A stretch of 55,188 bases of DNA. It comes from D37C17 sp964551815. Its GTDB lineage: Bacteria; Fidelibacterota; Marinisomatia; SCGC-AAA003-L08; D37C17. Below the pieces are notes generated by a model, which saw only the letters and a program-made list of their open reading frames with translations, searched no databases and was not told the origin of the DNA. Shown here in pieces: positions 25,278 through 32,816 of the stretch. A program made the position numbers and the translations under genes. Every line of letters begins with the position of its first letter. The stretch's first letter is position 1. The DNA lies in contig CAZKEL010000004.1 of NCBI GenBank assembly GCA_964551815.1, forward strand, positions 1 to 55,188, in the 5' to 3' direction.

Positions 25278-26132
25278 ATGCGTAAAACAGCAAAATCAAA
25301 TCAAACCAGAAATTATGTTTATGTTCTTTACCAAGATATAAATGTAGTTTCATTAAAACAGTTACACCTGGATTTTGAGAAACAAAATGTTAAGGATATT
25401 GATACTTTGTATCTTGTTCTTTGCAGTAATGGCGGATCACCTGCCTGTGCGTTCGAATTAGCATATTATTTGAATGGAATTGCTCAAAAGATAATAGGAA
25501 TGATACCTTCATTTGCCTACAGTTCATCTTCCTTATTGGCATTATCCTTTGATGAGATTCATCTTGGTTCTTTTGGATTTCTTGGTCCCATGGACACCCA
25601 GGCACCCTATTATGATGCAGAGAAGGGGTATAATTATCACTCTATGGAGAATATTGATGCCTGCTGTCATGCCATTATTGATTATGGTATAAAAGCAATG
25701 GATAAATCGGTTCGAATGATCCTTAAGCAGACTGATTTGAACGCTTCAGATTCTATTAAACTATCAAAAGGAATGATTGAATCCATGATCCATCCAATAT
25801 TGAATAAAATAGACCCCAATACCCTTGGAAATTATCACCGGGCATCAGACCTGGCTTCCATGTATGGTGTGAGGATATTAACTGATATTATGGGGATTGA
25901 TATCAATTTAGCCTGGGGAATATGCGAGGGAATGACTAAGGGTTATCCAACCCATGGATTCCACATCAAAAAGAGTGAATTGAAAAAGATAGGACTTCCC
26001 ATAGTTGAAGTTTCAAAGCAGGAATTAAAAGGATTAGACAGGTTGAAATTCAGGTTGGAAGACTTGGAGCCGTTTCAGGGATTCTCAGAATGGGGAAATA
26101 AGTATTCCATGATTGATAAAATTGCAGCTTAA
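25278..26132 (+). CDS. SDH_sah/ClpP-fold serine protease-like protein
   Basis: A 284-aa protein of the SDH protease (SppA/ClpP-crotonase fold) group: 'LVLCSNGGSPACAFELAYYL' (oxyanion loop), 'GMIPSFAYSSSSLLALSFDEI' with the candidate nucleophile Ser, and 'GSFGFLGPMDTQ' (family GPiDPQ). No signal peptide, so cytoplasmic or peripherally membrane-attached. It heads a run of four genes whose two middle products have membrane helices, suggesting membrane-linked proteolysis. Its leader carries several hairpins. Confidence 0.8.
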   Translation: MRKTAKSNQTRNYVYVLYQDINVVSLKQLHLDFEKQNVKDIDTLYLVLCSNGGSPACAFELAYYLNGIAQKIIGMIPSFAYSSSSLLALSFDEIHLGSFGFLGPMDTQAPYYDAEKGYNYHSMENIDACCHAIIDYGIKAMDKSVRMILKQTDLNASDSIKLSKGMIESMIHPILNKIDPNTLGNYHRASDLASMYGVRILTDIMGIDINLAWGICEGMTKGYPTHGFHIKKSELKKIGLPIVEVSKQELKGLDRLKFRLEDLEPFQGFSEWGNKYSMIDKIAA

Positions 26133-26146
26133 TGAAAGGAGAGAGC

Positions 26147-26413
26147 ATGAATCTATTTTGGAAATACCATAAATACCATTGGAAAGCATGGATGTCAGCG
26201 ATTTTGCTGTCAATTATTCTGGGAGTTGGTGTGTTGATAATCAATATGTTAATTATAAGCCTGGCATATTGGTATGATCGTTTTAAAGCAGAAAAGGAAA
26301 TAAAAGCTGAAAAGAAGCATCAGGAGATAATATCTACTTTTAAGGAGTGCCGTACTTCAAGTAGCAAAAAAACCAATCAAACTTCAAATAATAAAATATG
26401 GGGAGAAGCATAA
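26147..26413 (+). CDS. small single-pass membrane protein
   Basis: An 88-aa protein, unknown family. The start is placed at 26147 because the AAAGGAGAG ribosome site lies between an upstream in-frame ATG (26132) and this one. Residues about 14-40 form a strong transmembrane helix ('AILLSIILGVGVLIINMLII'), followed by a Lys/Glu-rich cytoplasmic tail. It overlaps the next gene (TAATG), so translation is coupled. Confidence 0.7.
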   Translation: MNLFWKYHKYHWKAWMSAILLSIILGVGVLIINMLIISLAYWYDRFKAEKEIKAEKKHQEIISTFKECRTSSSKKTNQTSNNKIWGEA

Positions 26414-27150
26414 TGAAAGAATTTATTCAAACTATAATCGCAATGATGAGGAAAATGATCTGGTTTGGTATCTTTGTAATTGTGGTTATATTGTCAACGG
26501 TAAAAAACATATTCTCAATTGATGTGATCAGTGACTATGGTCTTGATCAATACTGGAGAAACATTTATCAATTTCAGATTGTGGATAATTACTATCAAGT
26601 GAAGAAGACAACCGCAGTTTATGAGGATCCGGTGTTAATTGCAGATATAAATTATATAATTCCATCATTCACGCTGGAACCAGGGAAGGTATTTGCAGCA
26701 ACCGGGTTTTATGTTCCTGGTAATGATGTATGCTGGCTGGCAATTGAAATGTATGATGGAAATAGTCCTGTTCAGGGGTATGTTTTAGAACCTGGCGGGT
26801 GTCTGGGATTATTCGGTGCATATATTAATGAGGATATTCGTTTTGATCAATTTCTGGGGTATGAAGAAGAGTGGTATCAGGATAAATTGATGGATCAGTT
26901 TTATCATGAAATCTCATCCAGGGTTAAACTATACACTGCAACGAATAATATGGATAGAGAATATTATAAGGAATCTGGTAATTACAATATCATATCTGAT
27001 TTTATTAGAAGTTTCCGAGGGATTGAAAAGGGGATTTATTCACCAGAAATTACTTACTTTGTAAAAAGTGAGGATTACATTTTGGTAAAAGATACATATA
27101 ATAATTACTTTGAAACAGATGCCTACATTCAACAATTAACCCAAATATAA
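26413..27150 (+). CDS. membrane-anchored extracytoplasmic protein, possible SH3-like domain
   Basis: A 245-aa protein. The start at 26413 is chosen because the GGGAGAAG ribosome site precedes it. An N-terminal membrane anchor (about residues 16-35, 'IWFGIFVIVVILSTV') is followed by a beta-rich region ('YYQVKKTTAVYEDPVLI', 'WLAIEMYDGNSPVQGYVLEPGG') that resembles a bacterial SH3 module. It is otherwise unrecognised. Its place between a small membrane protein and a CxxC protein in the protease run suggests a shared function. Confidence 0.65.
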   Translation: MKEFIQTIIAMMRKMIWFGIFVIVVILSTVKNIFSIDVISDYGLDQYWRNIYQFQIVDNYYQVKKTTAVYEDPVLIADINYIIPSFTLEPGKVFAATGFYVPGNDVCWLAIEMYDGNSPVQGYVLEPGGCLGLFGAYINEDIRFDQFLGYEEEWYQDKLMDQFYHEISSRVKLYTATNNMDREYYKESGNYNIISDFIRSFRGIEKGIYSPEITYFVKSEDYILVKDTYNNYFETDAYIQQLTQI

Positions 27151-27161
27151 GGAGAAATCAA

Positions 27162-27380
27162 TTGAGTTATTATATATATGAAAACTGGCAGGCAGCCGAT
27201 AAAGCAATGGTCCATATGGGAAATTGCTCCTACTGCAATTATGGGCAAGGTCATAACAGAACCATCCATGGGGATAAAAATGGTATTTGGCATGGGCCAT
27301 TTACTGATCATGATTCAGCTCTGTTGCAAGCCAAGTCATTAAACAGAATCGAAACCAGAAATTGCAAGGTATGTTTATAG
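27162..27380 (+). CDS. small CxxC protein, probable zinc-binding
   Basis: A 72-aa protein with a TTG start behind AAGGAG. It has 'YYIYENWQAADKAMVHMG' then CSYC, 'WHGPFTDHDSALLQAKSL' and a C-terminal CKVC. Paired CxxC motifs at residues about 22-25 and 68-71 suggest one zinc site. It belongs to a recurrent group of short uncharacterised proteins (YIYENW...C..C...GPF) often seen in mobile regions; function unknown. Last gene of the island. Confidence 0.7.
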   Translation: MSYYIYENWQAADKAMVHMGNCSYCNYGQGHNRTIHGDKNGIWHGPFTDHDSALLQAKSLNRIETRNCKVCL

Positions 27381-27546
27381 AATAATGGTTTATATTTTCT
27401 TAAATGAGGTCATACATAATTACAGATCTTTCCAAGTCTTGTTTATTGATGAATCGGAATTTCCTTGAATGGAATTATCTGTAATTTTTGGATTAAATAG
27501 TACATTATTCGTACATATTATGACAGTATTAGAGGAGGAACAACAA
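27381..27546. other. gene-free right end of the island
   Basis: 166 bases with no gene, including TAGTACA at 27498 and CGTACA at 27510. These echo the four TAGTACA words at the left end. Confidence 0.4.
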
Positions 27547-27591
27547 GCCTTTTAAGCCATTGGTCGTGCGTTCGAATCGCACCGGAGTCAC
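27547..27591 (+). repeat. right attachment site (45-bp copy of the tRNA-Lys 3' end)
   Basis: Exact copy of 21306-21350. It contains the anticodon loop 3' part, variable region, T arm and acceptor 3' strand, but no 5' half, so it is not a functional tRNA. Confidence 0.92.
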
Positions 27592-27597
27592 TCCTCA

Positions 27598-27631
27598 AGA
27601 AACCTCGTTTAACGACGAGGTTTCTGTGTTT
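27598..27631 (+). terminator. duplicated tRNA terminator hairpin outside the island
   Basis: GAAACCTCGTT...AACGACGAGGTTTC-type hairpin nearly identical to 21358-21390. It shows that this side is the original sequence downstream of the tRNA, while the copy at 21358 came with the island (or the reverse). Confidence 0.65.
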
Positions 27632-27839
27632 AATTGGGAATATTTTTAGTACAAATTTAGACTCCTCTACAGGAAATATTTGTACCTTCTTGGAATGAAA
27701 TTTCGAAATTGAAGTAAAACAATTCCGGTTGGGACCACTATTTTAAATTAGAATGGAAGAAGAGGGACTATATTTTATGCAGAGGCTGCATCTTGGAATT
27801 GATTTTTAAATCAACGGACCAACCACAGTCTGTCATTTC
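27632..27839. other. gene-free spacer
   Basis: 208 bases between the right attachment site and the desaturase 3' end. One TAGTACA at 27647; nothing else recognised. Confidence 0.3.
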
Positions 27840-28967
27840 CTAACCCTGAATATAACTCCCGCTGCGAATGCTTACTAATAGAACAGTGAGGGAATTGAGA
27901 ATAGAGGCATATTCCAGACGAAGCATTTTTCGTTTCTGCTGTAATGCTCCTTTTTGAAATTTATCCTTAAACCCTTCTAACTTCAACATGGAAAATTCCT
28001 TTTCCAACGCTTGCCATGAATCATATATCTTTTTAGATTTTTCTTGAGCATCCTGAATTTTTTCATTATACAGGTCAGCGAATTTTTCCGGTAATTCATG
28101 GTATTGAGATTGAAGAGATTCCTTTAATCCCTGGAATCGTGCTTTTAAAATAATATACTCTTCAACCTGGCGTAAATCTGTAGTAAGTCCAAACCATGAG
28201 AGAAATTTAATCATCCATTTGCCGGGGTCAAAATCATACCAGCGGATTCCATTGCGGTAATCCCATTGAAATTTATGATGGAAATTGTGAAAGCCTTCTC
28301 CAAAAGTGAAAAAAGCTACCCACCATGAATCCCGGGCGGTGCTTTCCGGTTCAAAGGGGCGTTTGCCTGCAAAATGACAAAGGGAATTTATAAAGAAGGT
28401 AAAATGATGCACCAGGGTCACTCTAAGGAATCCACCCCAAAGTAATCCGCCAAGGGGTCTGCCAAAATAGGCACCGATTGCTGTCGGGAGCAGAAAGGAT
28501 AATCCTATGGCAATGGGCCAGTAATATTTATGTTGAAACATAACAATAGGATTTTTCTCAAGGTCATGAACTCCCTTGATTTGTGTCGGCTCAGCCTGAA
28601 ATATCCACCCGATATGAGCATGGAAAAACCCTCTAGTGATGGAGTAAGGATCCTCATCCGTATCTAATTTGTTATGGTGAATACGGTGATCTGAACTCCA
28701 TTTGAGGATGGTGTTTTGCAGGGCTGCTGATCCACAAAGCATAGCAATAAATTGAATGATGGGATGCACTTTAAAGCTGCGGTGTGCAAAGAGTCGGTGA
28801 TATCCGAATGTAATGCCCATCCCGGCCAACCACCAGCCCATAATCATCATGAAGGGCTCCTGCCAGATTACCCCGTTAAAATAGGAGTATAAAATAGTTC
28901 CCACCAGCCCCAAAAGGGGAATAATAGTGAGAAAAAATACCATTGTCCAATTATAGTTCTTTTTCAC
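27840..28967 (-). CDS. fatty-acyl-CoA delta-9-type desaturase
   Basis: A membrane di-iron desaturase with the three histidine boxes 'HRLFAH', 'HRIHH' and 'HNFHH', and four hydrophobic segments. It inserts a cis double bond in acyl chains to keep membranes fluid. I place the start at a GTG (28967) with GGAG 8 bases upstream (375 aa); an in-frame TTG at 29123 would add 52 residues but has no ribosome site and overlaps the divergent gene. The last 110 residues are a predicted coiled coil (many Glu/Lys/Gln), an extension beyond the usual end of the family. Confidence 0.88.
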   Translation of the reverse strand: MKKNYNWTMVFFLTIIPLLGLVGTILYSYFNGVIWQEPFMMIMGWWLAGMGITFGYHRLFAHRSFKVHPIIQFIAMLCGSAALQNTILKWSSDHRIHHNKLDTDEDPYSITRGFFHAHIGWIFQAEPTQIKGVHDLEKNPIVMFQHKYYWPIAIGLSFLLPTAIGAYFGRPLGGLLWGGFLRVTLVHHFTFFINSLCHFAGKRPFEPESTARDSWWVAFFTFGEGFHNFHHKFQWDYRNGIRWYDFDPGKWMIKFLSWFGLTTDLRQVEEYIILKARFQGLKESLQSQYHELPEKFADLYNEKIQDAQEKSKKIYDSWQALEKEFSMLKLEGFKDKFQKGALQQKRKMLRLEYASILNSLTVLLVSIRSGSYIQG

Positions 28968-29073
28968 AAATTTTCTCCGAATAAACAGCCCTAAATTTAC
29001 AATACCTTTGGAATTAAGAAGTACAAGTCTTCTGAAAATAAAATTGAATACTTTTCTATGTATATGTTTATAA

Positions 29074-29505
29074 ATGGTTTGTAATTCTAATTTCCCAAAG
29101 TCTTTATCCAAATTTATACCCAAAGAATGGAAAACTTATCCTCATCCCCATCTCCAGCTAAAAATCACCATTCCCAGGCAATTTGAAATTGATGAAAGTA
29201 GTAACGGAAAAGATGTGTTATTCAGGTTTAGAGACTATCCGTTAAATTCAGTTAATTTTGTGAATCCAAAAGAAGGAATCAGGCAAAGACTTTGGAGTAA
29301 CTATCAACCTATTATGACCATAAGCTTTTTCGGAATTAAGGGCCGGAAATATGAGTATATGCATTTTGATGCCAGATTTGGGATGCCAACCCAGTGTTGG
29401 GTGATTCCTTTAACGTGTAAAGAGTTAGGCATTGAATTTCGCCATCCAGAGAATTGGAACAAAATAAAAAATACAATTCTTAAATTAGTCAAAATTACGG
29501 AGTAA
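29074..29505 (+). CDS. conserved-looking protein of unknown function
   Basis: A 143-aa protein, not recognised. Composition is globular (e.g. 'PHLQLKITIPRQFEID', 'DVLFRFRDYPLNSVNF', 'MTISFFGIKGRKYEYMHF'), without signal or membrane segment. The ATG at 29074 has no clear ribosome site; the start is uncertain. It is divergent from the desaturase with about 106 bp between if the desaturase starts at 28967. A TGTAGG/CCTACA hairpin (29520-29537) follows. Confidence 0.55.
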   Translation: MVCNSNFPKSLSKFIPKEWKTYPHPHLQLKITIPRQFEIDESSNGKDVLFRFRDYPLNSVNFVNPKEGIRQRLWSNYQPIMTISFFGIKGRKYEYMHFDARFGMPTQCWVIPLTCKELGIEFRHPENWNKIKNTILKLVKITE

Positions 29506-29633
29506 ACTTTTCACAATTCCTGTAGGATTTACCCTACAAAAGAATCAGCATTTTGCCTACACCCTTGTTTTTTATAAACCTTATATTTTTAGTATGCCCT
29601 TTAAGTCTCTTATAACTCCTCCAACGGTTTAAG

Positions 29634-29751
29634 TGATAGGGTGTAGAGCTCCGTACTAAGCTAACCCTGTTGGTACAGCATATCTGGGACTAACTTTGTT
29701 AGTGGAGTATCAGACAAGCCGGAGAAATCTCATTCTCCGGTTTGTCTTTTT
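29634..29751 (+). ncRNA. structured orphan RNA with pseudoknot and terminator (candidate)
   Basis: TGATA (29634-29638) pairs with TATCA (29708-29712) and continues as CTCC (29649-29652) with GGAG (29704-29707). Stacked inside are hairpin GTACTAA (29653-29659)/TTGGTAC (29670-29676) and hairpin ACTAAC (29689-29694)/GTTAGT (29698-29703), a three-way junction. The bulge GGGT (29639-29642) can pair with ACCC in the first hairpin's loop (29664-29667), giving a pseudoknot. A 14-bp terminator follows directly. No open frame of note lies within or just after it. No known family recognised. Confidence 0.6.
29713..29751 (+). terminator. rho-independent terminator of the first orphan RNA
   Basis: A 14-bp stem: GACAAGCCGGAGAA (29713-29726) with TTCTCCGGTTTGTC (29733-29746), one G-T pair, then five T. 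Confidence 0.92.
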
Positions 29752-29839
29752 AGAAGAAATTTTCAGTATAAGGAAAGCTAATGCTTCAGTTTATTAGTCC
29801 TAAATTGGTATCGTTTTCTTTAACCCTTTAAATTTTCCC

Positions 29840-29993
29840 ATCCAATAAATCTTCATTTCACTCCTCCTCAAATGTGAAAGTTGATTGGATTTAACAGCTG
29901 AAACTGTGCTCTTTTTCTTCTCATTTATAGCATACGTCCCTGCAGAGTTTTCAGCTAATATAAACCGGAGGTAATACCTCCGGTTTATTTTTT
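29840..29993 (+). ncRNA. second tandem orphan RNA candidate with terminator
   Basis: Hairpin 1: ATCCAAT (29840-29846)/ATTGGAT (29884-29890) and, past an internal loop, TTTCAC (29856-29861)/GTGAAA (29874-29879). Hairpin 2: AGCTGAAACT (29896-29905) with AGTTTTCAGCT (29946-29956), one-base bulge. A perfect terminator follows. No protein is encoded between the two terminators (29752-29993). Confidence 0.5.
29962..29993 (+). terminator. rho-independent terminator of the second orphan RNA
   Basis: AAACCGGAGG pairs with CCTCCGGTTT around TAATA, followed by A and six T. Confidence 0.92.
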
Positions 29994-30058
29994 ATAATGA
30001 AGACAAGTCCATAAATTGGCAGAATTTTCATAGATACCCTGTATGTAAATTTCTGCCT

Positions 30059-30193
30059 ATGGAAAACAAAAGAAATAAAATTGAACGCTGGTTGGACAGA
30101 CATAACCATACTATGGAATTTATCCGCACCATTGTGGCCATCACAGTACTATTATTGCAAGTAGTCATATTATTACACATATTTAAAACCTGA
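30059..30193 (+). CDS. 44-aa single-pass membrane protein
   Basis: A short frame: basic N-terminus (MENKRNKIERWLDRHNH) then a hydrophobic helix (FIRTIVAITVLLLQVVILL) and a short tail. This is the profile of a real small membrane protein. It stops 10 bases before the next small membrane gene and may be co-transcribed with it. No strong ribosome site was seen, which lowers confidence. Confidence 0.5.
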   Translation: MENKRNKIERWLDRHNHTMEFIRTIVAITVLLLQVVILLHIFKT

Positions 30194-30203
30194 CTAATAT
30201 TCC

Positions 30204-30422
30204 ATGATTGAATTTAGAAGAATAGATTCTGTTTTTAACCCCACTCCGGGGGATTCTTGGAAGCCTGTAGCAAAAGCTGCAGTTATTTTCTTTTTAGTGG
30301 GATATGTACTGTATGTATTAAAAGAAATTATCGTTGGATTTCTCTCCCTAATATGCTTTGGAGTGGGAGCATATTTATTGTTAATCGCCTATAGATTATG
30401 GAAATCAAAAAACCAATTTTAA
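30204..30422 (+). CDS. small membrane protein, unknown function
   Basis: A 72-aa protein with two predicted transmembrane helices (about residues 23-42, 'AAVIFFLVGYVLYVLKEIIV', and 44-65, 'FLSLICFGVGAYLLLIAYRL'). Not recognised. It lies between a 44-aa membrane peptide and a potassium channel gene, 35 bp upstream of the latter, so it may belong to that transport unit. Confidence 0.65.
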   Translation: MIEFRRIDSVFNPTPGDSWKPVAKAAVIFFLVGYVLYVLKEIIVGFLSLICFGVGAYLLLIAYRLWKSKNQF

Positions 30423-30457
30423 ATTGAATCTGTCATGTATGCAACAACTCCTTCTTT

Positions 30458-31444
30458 ATGAATATTAAATCCCGTAAACGACTATTATTCTACTTTTCCG
30501 CCGTCATTATTACAGGCTCGCTGGGATTTTATGTACTCGAAGAAAACTGGACCATTTTAGAGTCAGTATATATGACCATTATAACCCTGTCCACCGTAGG
30601 GTTTGGAGAGACGCACCCTCTTTCAGATTTTGGAAAAATTTGGGCTATTGGTGTCATATTATTTGGGGTTTCCGGGGTTGCCTATATGTTTTCAGAATTT
30701 AGTGAAGAACTTTTTCGAATGGACTTTTACAGGAGAAATAAAATGGAAAGAAAGATTAGAAAATTAAAGAATCATTATATTATTTGTGGTTACGGAAGAA
30801 TGGGTGCTGTCATTGCCGGGGAATTGGAAGAAAAAGACCTTTCCTTTGTCGTCATTGATAATAATCCGGAAGAAATCAAAAATATAGAGGAGAAAGAATT
30901 TCTGTGTATCGAGGGAGATGCAACCTTAGAATCCACACTTCTGGCTGCAGGGGTGGAAAGAGCAAAGGGGATAGTTGTAGCACTGAATACAGATCCTGAT
31001 AATTTATTCGTAAGTATGTCTGTTAGATCCTTAAACAATGATGTTTTTTTGGTTTCACGCTGTAGTGCTAATGACACTGCCTCTAAATTGAAGCGGGTAG
31101 GAGTTGATAAAATTGTAAATCCCTATATAGCAGGAGGACACAGAATGTCTGAGCTGCTCATCAGTCCCCAGCTTGAAGATTCTGTAAGTATTTCCGCATC
31201 AATGGATACGGGTATAGATTTCGGTATAGATGAAATAAAAATCAGTGAATTGAGTCAATATGACGGAGTGGCAATAGGAAAATCTAAACTACAGGATGAA
31301 TTTGGCCTTCTCATTGTCGGGGTGACAGATAAAGAAGGAAATACACTGGTTAACCCCGGGCCGGGACATGTATTACACAGAGACCAAACTATTATGGTAA
31401 TCGGGACTAAAGAAAATTTAAAGGGGCTAACACACCCACAATAA
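30458..31444 (+). CDS. potassium channel with RCK (TrkA-N/TrkA-C) domain
   Basis: A 328-aa Kch/MthK-like channel. Two transmembrane helices (about 8-27 and 64-88) flank a pore loop with filter 'TLSTVGFGE' (K+ channels TVGYG; here TVGFG). The cytoplasmic RCK domain begins 'HYIICGYGRMGAVIAGEL' (Rossmann GxGxxG) and ends in a TrkA-C domain ('LLIVGVTDKEGN'). It forms a ligand-gated K+ channel in the inner membrane. Confidence 0.93.
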   Translation: MNIKSRKRLLFYFSAVIITGSLGFYVLEENWTILESVYMTIITLSTVGFGETHPLSDFGKIWAIGVILFGVSGVAYMFSEFSEELFRMDFYRRNKMERKIRKLKNHYIICGYGRMGAVIAGELEEKDLSFVVIDNNPEEIKNIEEKEFLCIEGDATLESTLLAAGVERAKGIVVALNTDPDNLFVSMSVRSLNNDVFLVSRCSANDTASKLKRVGVDKIVNPYIAGGHRMSELLISPQLEDSVSISASMDTGIDFGIDEIKISELSQYDGVAIGKSKLQDEFGLLIVGVTDKEGNTLVNPGPGHVLHRDQTIMVIGTKENLKGLTHPQ

Positions 31445-31475
31445 TAAGTCCCGGTTTTGCTGCGGGACTTATTAT
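31441..31475. terminator. bidirectional hairpin between convergent genes
   Basis: ATAATAAGTCCCG (31441-31453) pairs perfectly with CGGGACTTATTAT (31463-31475). It overlaps the stop codon of the channel gene and faces the convergent HMA gene. T-runs are weak. Confidence 0.6.
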
Positions 31476-31495
31476 CAATTACTTCTTAAGGTTGT

Positions 31496-31816
31496 TTAAC
31501 TTTTTCTGAATAACCAATCCCAGAAAGAACCGCCTTCCTTTTTCTTATTCACATCTTCAACCTTATAATAGGTGCCTTTAGCAATAGTTGTTGCGATGGC
31601 TTCAGAATTGATTTTTTCATTATCAAATACAACAGTGGCTGTCTGAGTTTCGAAATCAACTTTACACGATTTAACCCCTTCCACCCCTTCTAAGGCCTTA
31701 TTCACCTTTTGCGGGCAGTTCATGGCACACATCATTCCATCAACAGAATAAGTGGCGGTGGTTTCACCTGCATACATAAAAGCAGAAAACAAAAACATCA
31801 ATACTATTTTATTCAT
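31496..31816 (-). CDS. secreted heavy-metal-associated (HMA) domain protein
   Basis: A 106-aa protein: signal peptide (about 1-16, 'MNKIVLMFLFSAFMYAG'), then an HMA fold 'ATYSVDGMMCAMNCPQKVNK' and 'VDFETQTATVVFDNEKINSE'. The metal loop reads C-A-M-N-C, i.e. CxxxC, one residue longer than the usual CxxC. It probably binds a soft metal such as copper in the periplasm. Divergent from the PepSY/DUF4920 pair, with which it may form a metal-handling cluster. Confidence 0.82.
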   Translation of the reverse strand: MNKIVLMFLFSAFMYAGETTATYSVDGMMCAMNCPQKVNKALEGVEGVKSCKVDFETQTATVVFDNEKINSEAIATTIAKGTYYKVEDVNKKKEGGSFWDWLFRKS

Positions 31817-31942
31817 TTATATTTCCTCAATTAGTTTTAATTCACACTTACAATTATTAAAATTACATTAGTTCCCGATAATTATAGTATATAATAAAAG
31901 GAGGGAATCATCCTAATTTTTCAACATGGTGGTAGTGGAAAA

Positions 31943-32359
31943 ATGAGTTATAAAACCTGGCGGCTCATCCATAAATATAGTTTCAGTCATCTGCGTTGGT
32001 TTATGGTATTTACCTCAGTAATTCTCATTTTAATTACCATAACCGGAATCATACTAATTCATGAGCATGATACTACTTTTTTCTCGCGAACCAGAGTCCC
32101 TACCTCCATCCTTCCATCGGCATATCAGCATAAGCTTGATAATATGCGCCAATCTCAGGGAGTTACCAGTCAATTTTCAAAAGACAGTAATTCTGTACCA
32201 CTTTCGTGGCTCATTTATGATATTCATTCAGGTGAAATTTTTGGCAAATACGGCTGGATTTATTATGACCTGTTATCGGTGGCATTATTGGTGTACACCG
32301 GTACCGGTATTTATATGTTTTTATATTTAACACGAAAAAAAGGAATTAGAAAGAAATGA
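31943..32359 (+). CDS. PepSY-associated transmembrane protein
   Basis: A 138-aa protein with an N-terminal helix (about residues 18-42, 'MVFTSVILILITITGIILIH') and a C-terminal helix (about 107-130, 'LLSVALLVYTGTGIYMFLYL'). 'WRLIHKYSFSHLRWFMVFTS' in part and 'WIYYDLLSVALLVYTGTGIY' fit the PepSY-associated TM family of iron/metal reductase-like proteins. It overlaps the next gene by 4 bp (ATGA). The ribosome site is weak. Confidence 0.7.
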   Translation: MSYKTWRLIHKYSFSHLRWFMVFTSVILILITITGIILIHEHDTTFFSRTRVPTSILPSAYQHKLDNMRQSQGVTSQFSKDSNSVPLSWLIYDIHSGEIFGKYGWIYYDLLSVALLVYTGTGIYMFLYLTRKKGIRKK

Positions 32360-32772
32360 AGCATAGAATAATAATGCTGCTGATTCCCCTTATTATTTCG
32401 GGATGTTCAAATCAAGACAGCAAACAGGATAATTATGGAGACCCCATTACAATTGTGGATAAATCTTCAATTCGAAGCATCCTTGAAAATCCACAAAAAA
32501 ATAGGGGAGAGGAGTTCCTTATTTCCGGAACGATTACCAATGTCTGTCAGAAAAAAGGCTGCTGGATGACCATTGCAGAAGATTCTGTTGAAATGTTTAT
32601 CCGCTTCAAGGATTATGGATTTTTCATGCCTAAAGACGGATTTGGAATAGCCGCTCAGTGCCAGGGAATTTATAGTAATGAAGTGGTACTTGAAAAAAAT
32701 GACCAAGGGGAAGAAGTAGGAACTATATCTCATTTATTTACTGCCAGTGGAGTGATATTGACTAAGAAGTGA
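32356..32772 (+). CDS. DUF4920-type lipoprotein
   Basis: A 138-aa lipoprotein: lipobox 'LIISGC' (Cys about 17) then a DUF4920 domain with 'VCQKKGCWMTI' and 'IRFKDYGFFMPKD', ending 'HLFTASGVIL'. The two conserved Cys in the CxxxGCW motif could bind a metal or form a disulfide. Coupled to the PepSY-associated gene; function unknown. Confidence 0.82.
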   Translation: MKHRIIMLLIPLIISGCSNQDSKQDNYGDPITIVDKSSIRSILENPQKNRGEEFLISGTITNVCQKKGCWMTIAEDSVEMFIRFKDYGFFMPKDGFGIAAQCQGIYSNEVVLEKNDQGEEVGTISHLFTASGVILTKK

Positions 32773-32775
32773 ACA

Positions 32776-32799
32776 AGAGGGCAACCCCTTTAGCCCTCT
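32776..32799. terminator. hairpin between convergent genes
   Basis: AGAGGGC (32776-32782) pairs with GCCCTCT (32793-32799). It is short and without a strong T-run. Confidence 0.45.
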
Positions 32800-32816
32800 C
32801 ATTCTGTCAGGAGAAT

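Noticed and set aside
27547..27591. Third lysine tRNA
   Set aside because: Only the 3' 45 bases are present; the acceptor 5' strand and D arm are missing.
28968..29123. 52-codon N-terminal extension of the desaturase
   Set aside because: No ribosome site before the TTG, overlap with the divergent gene, and a GTG with GGAG lies at 28967.
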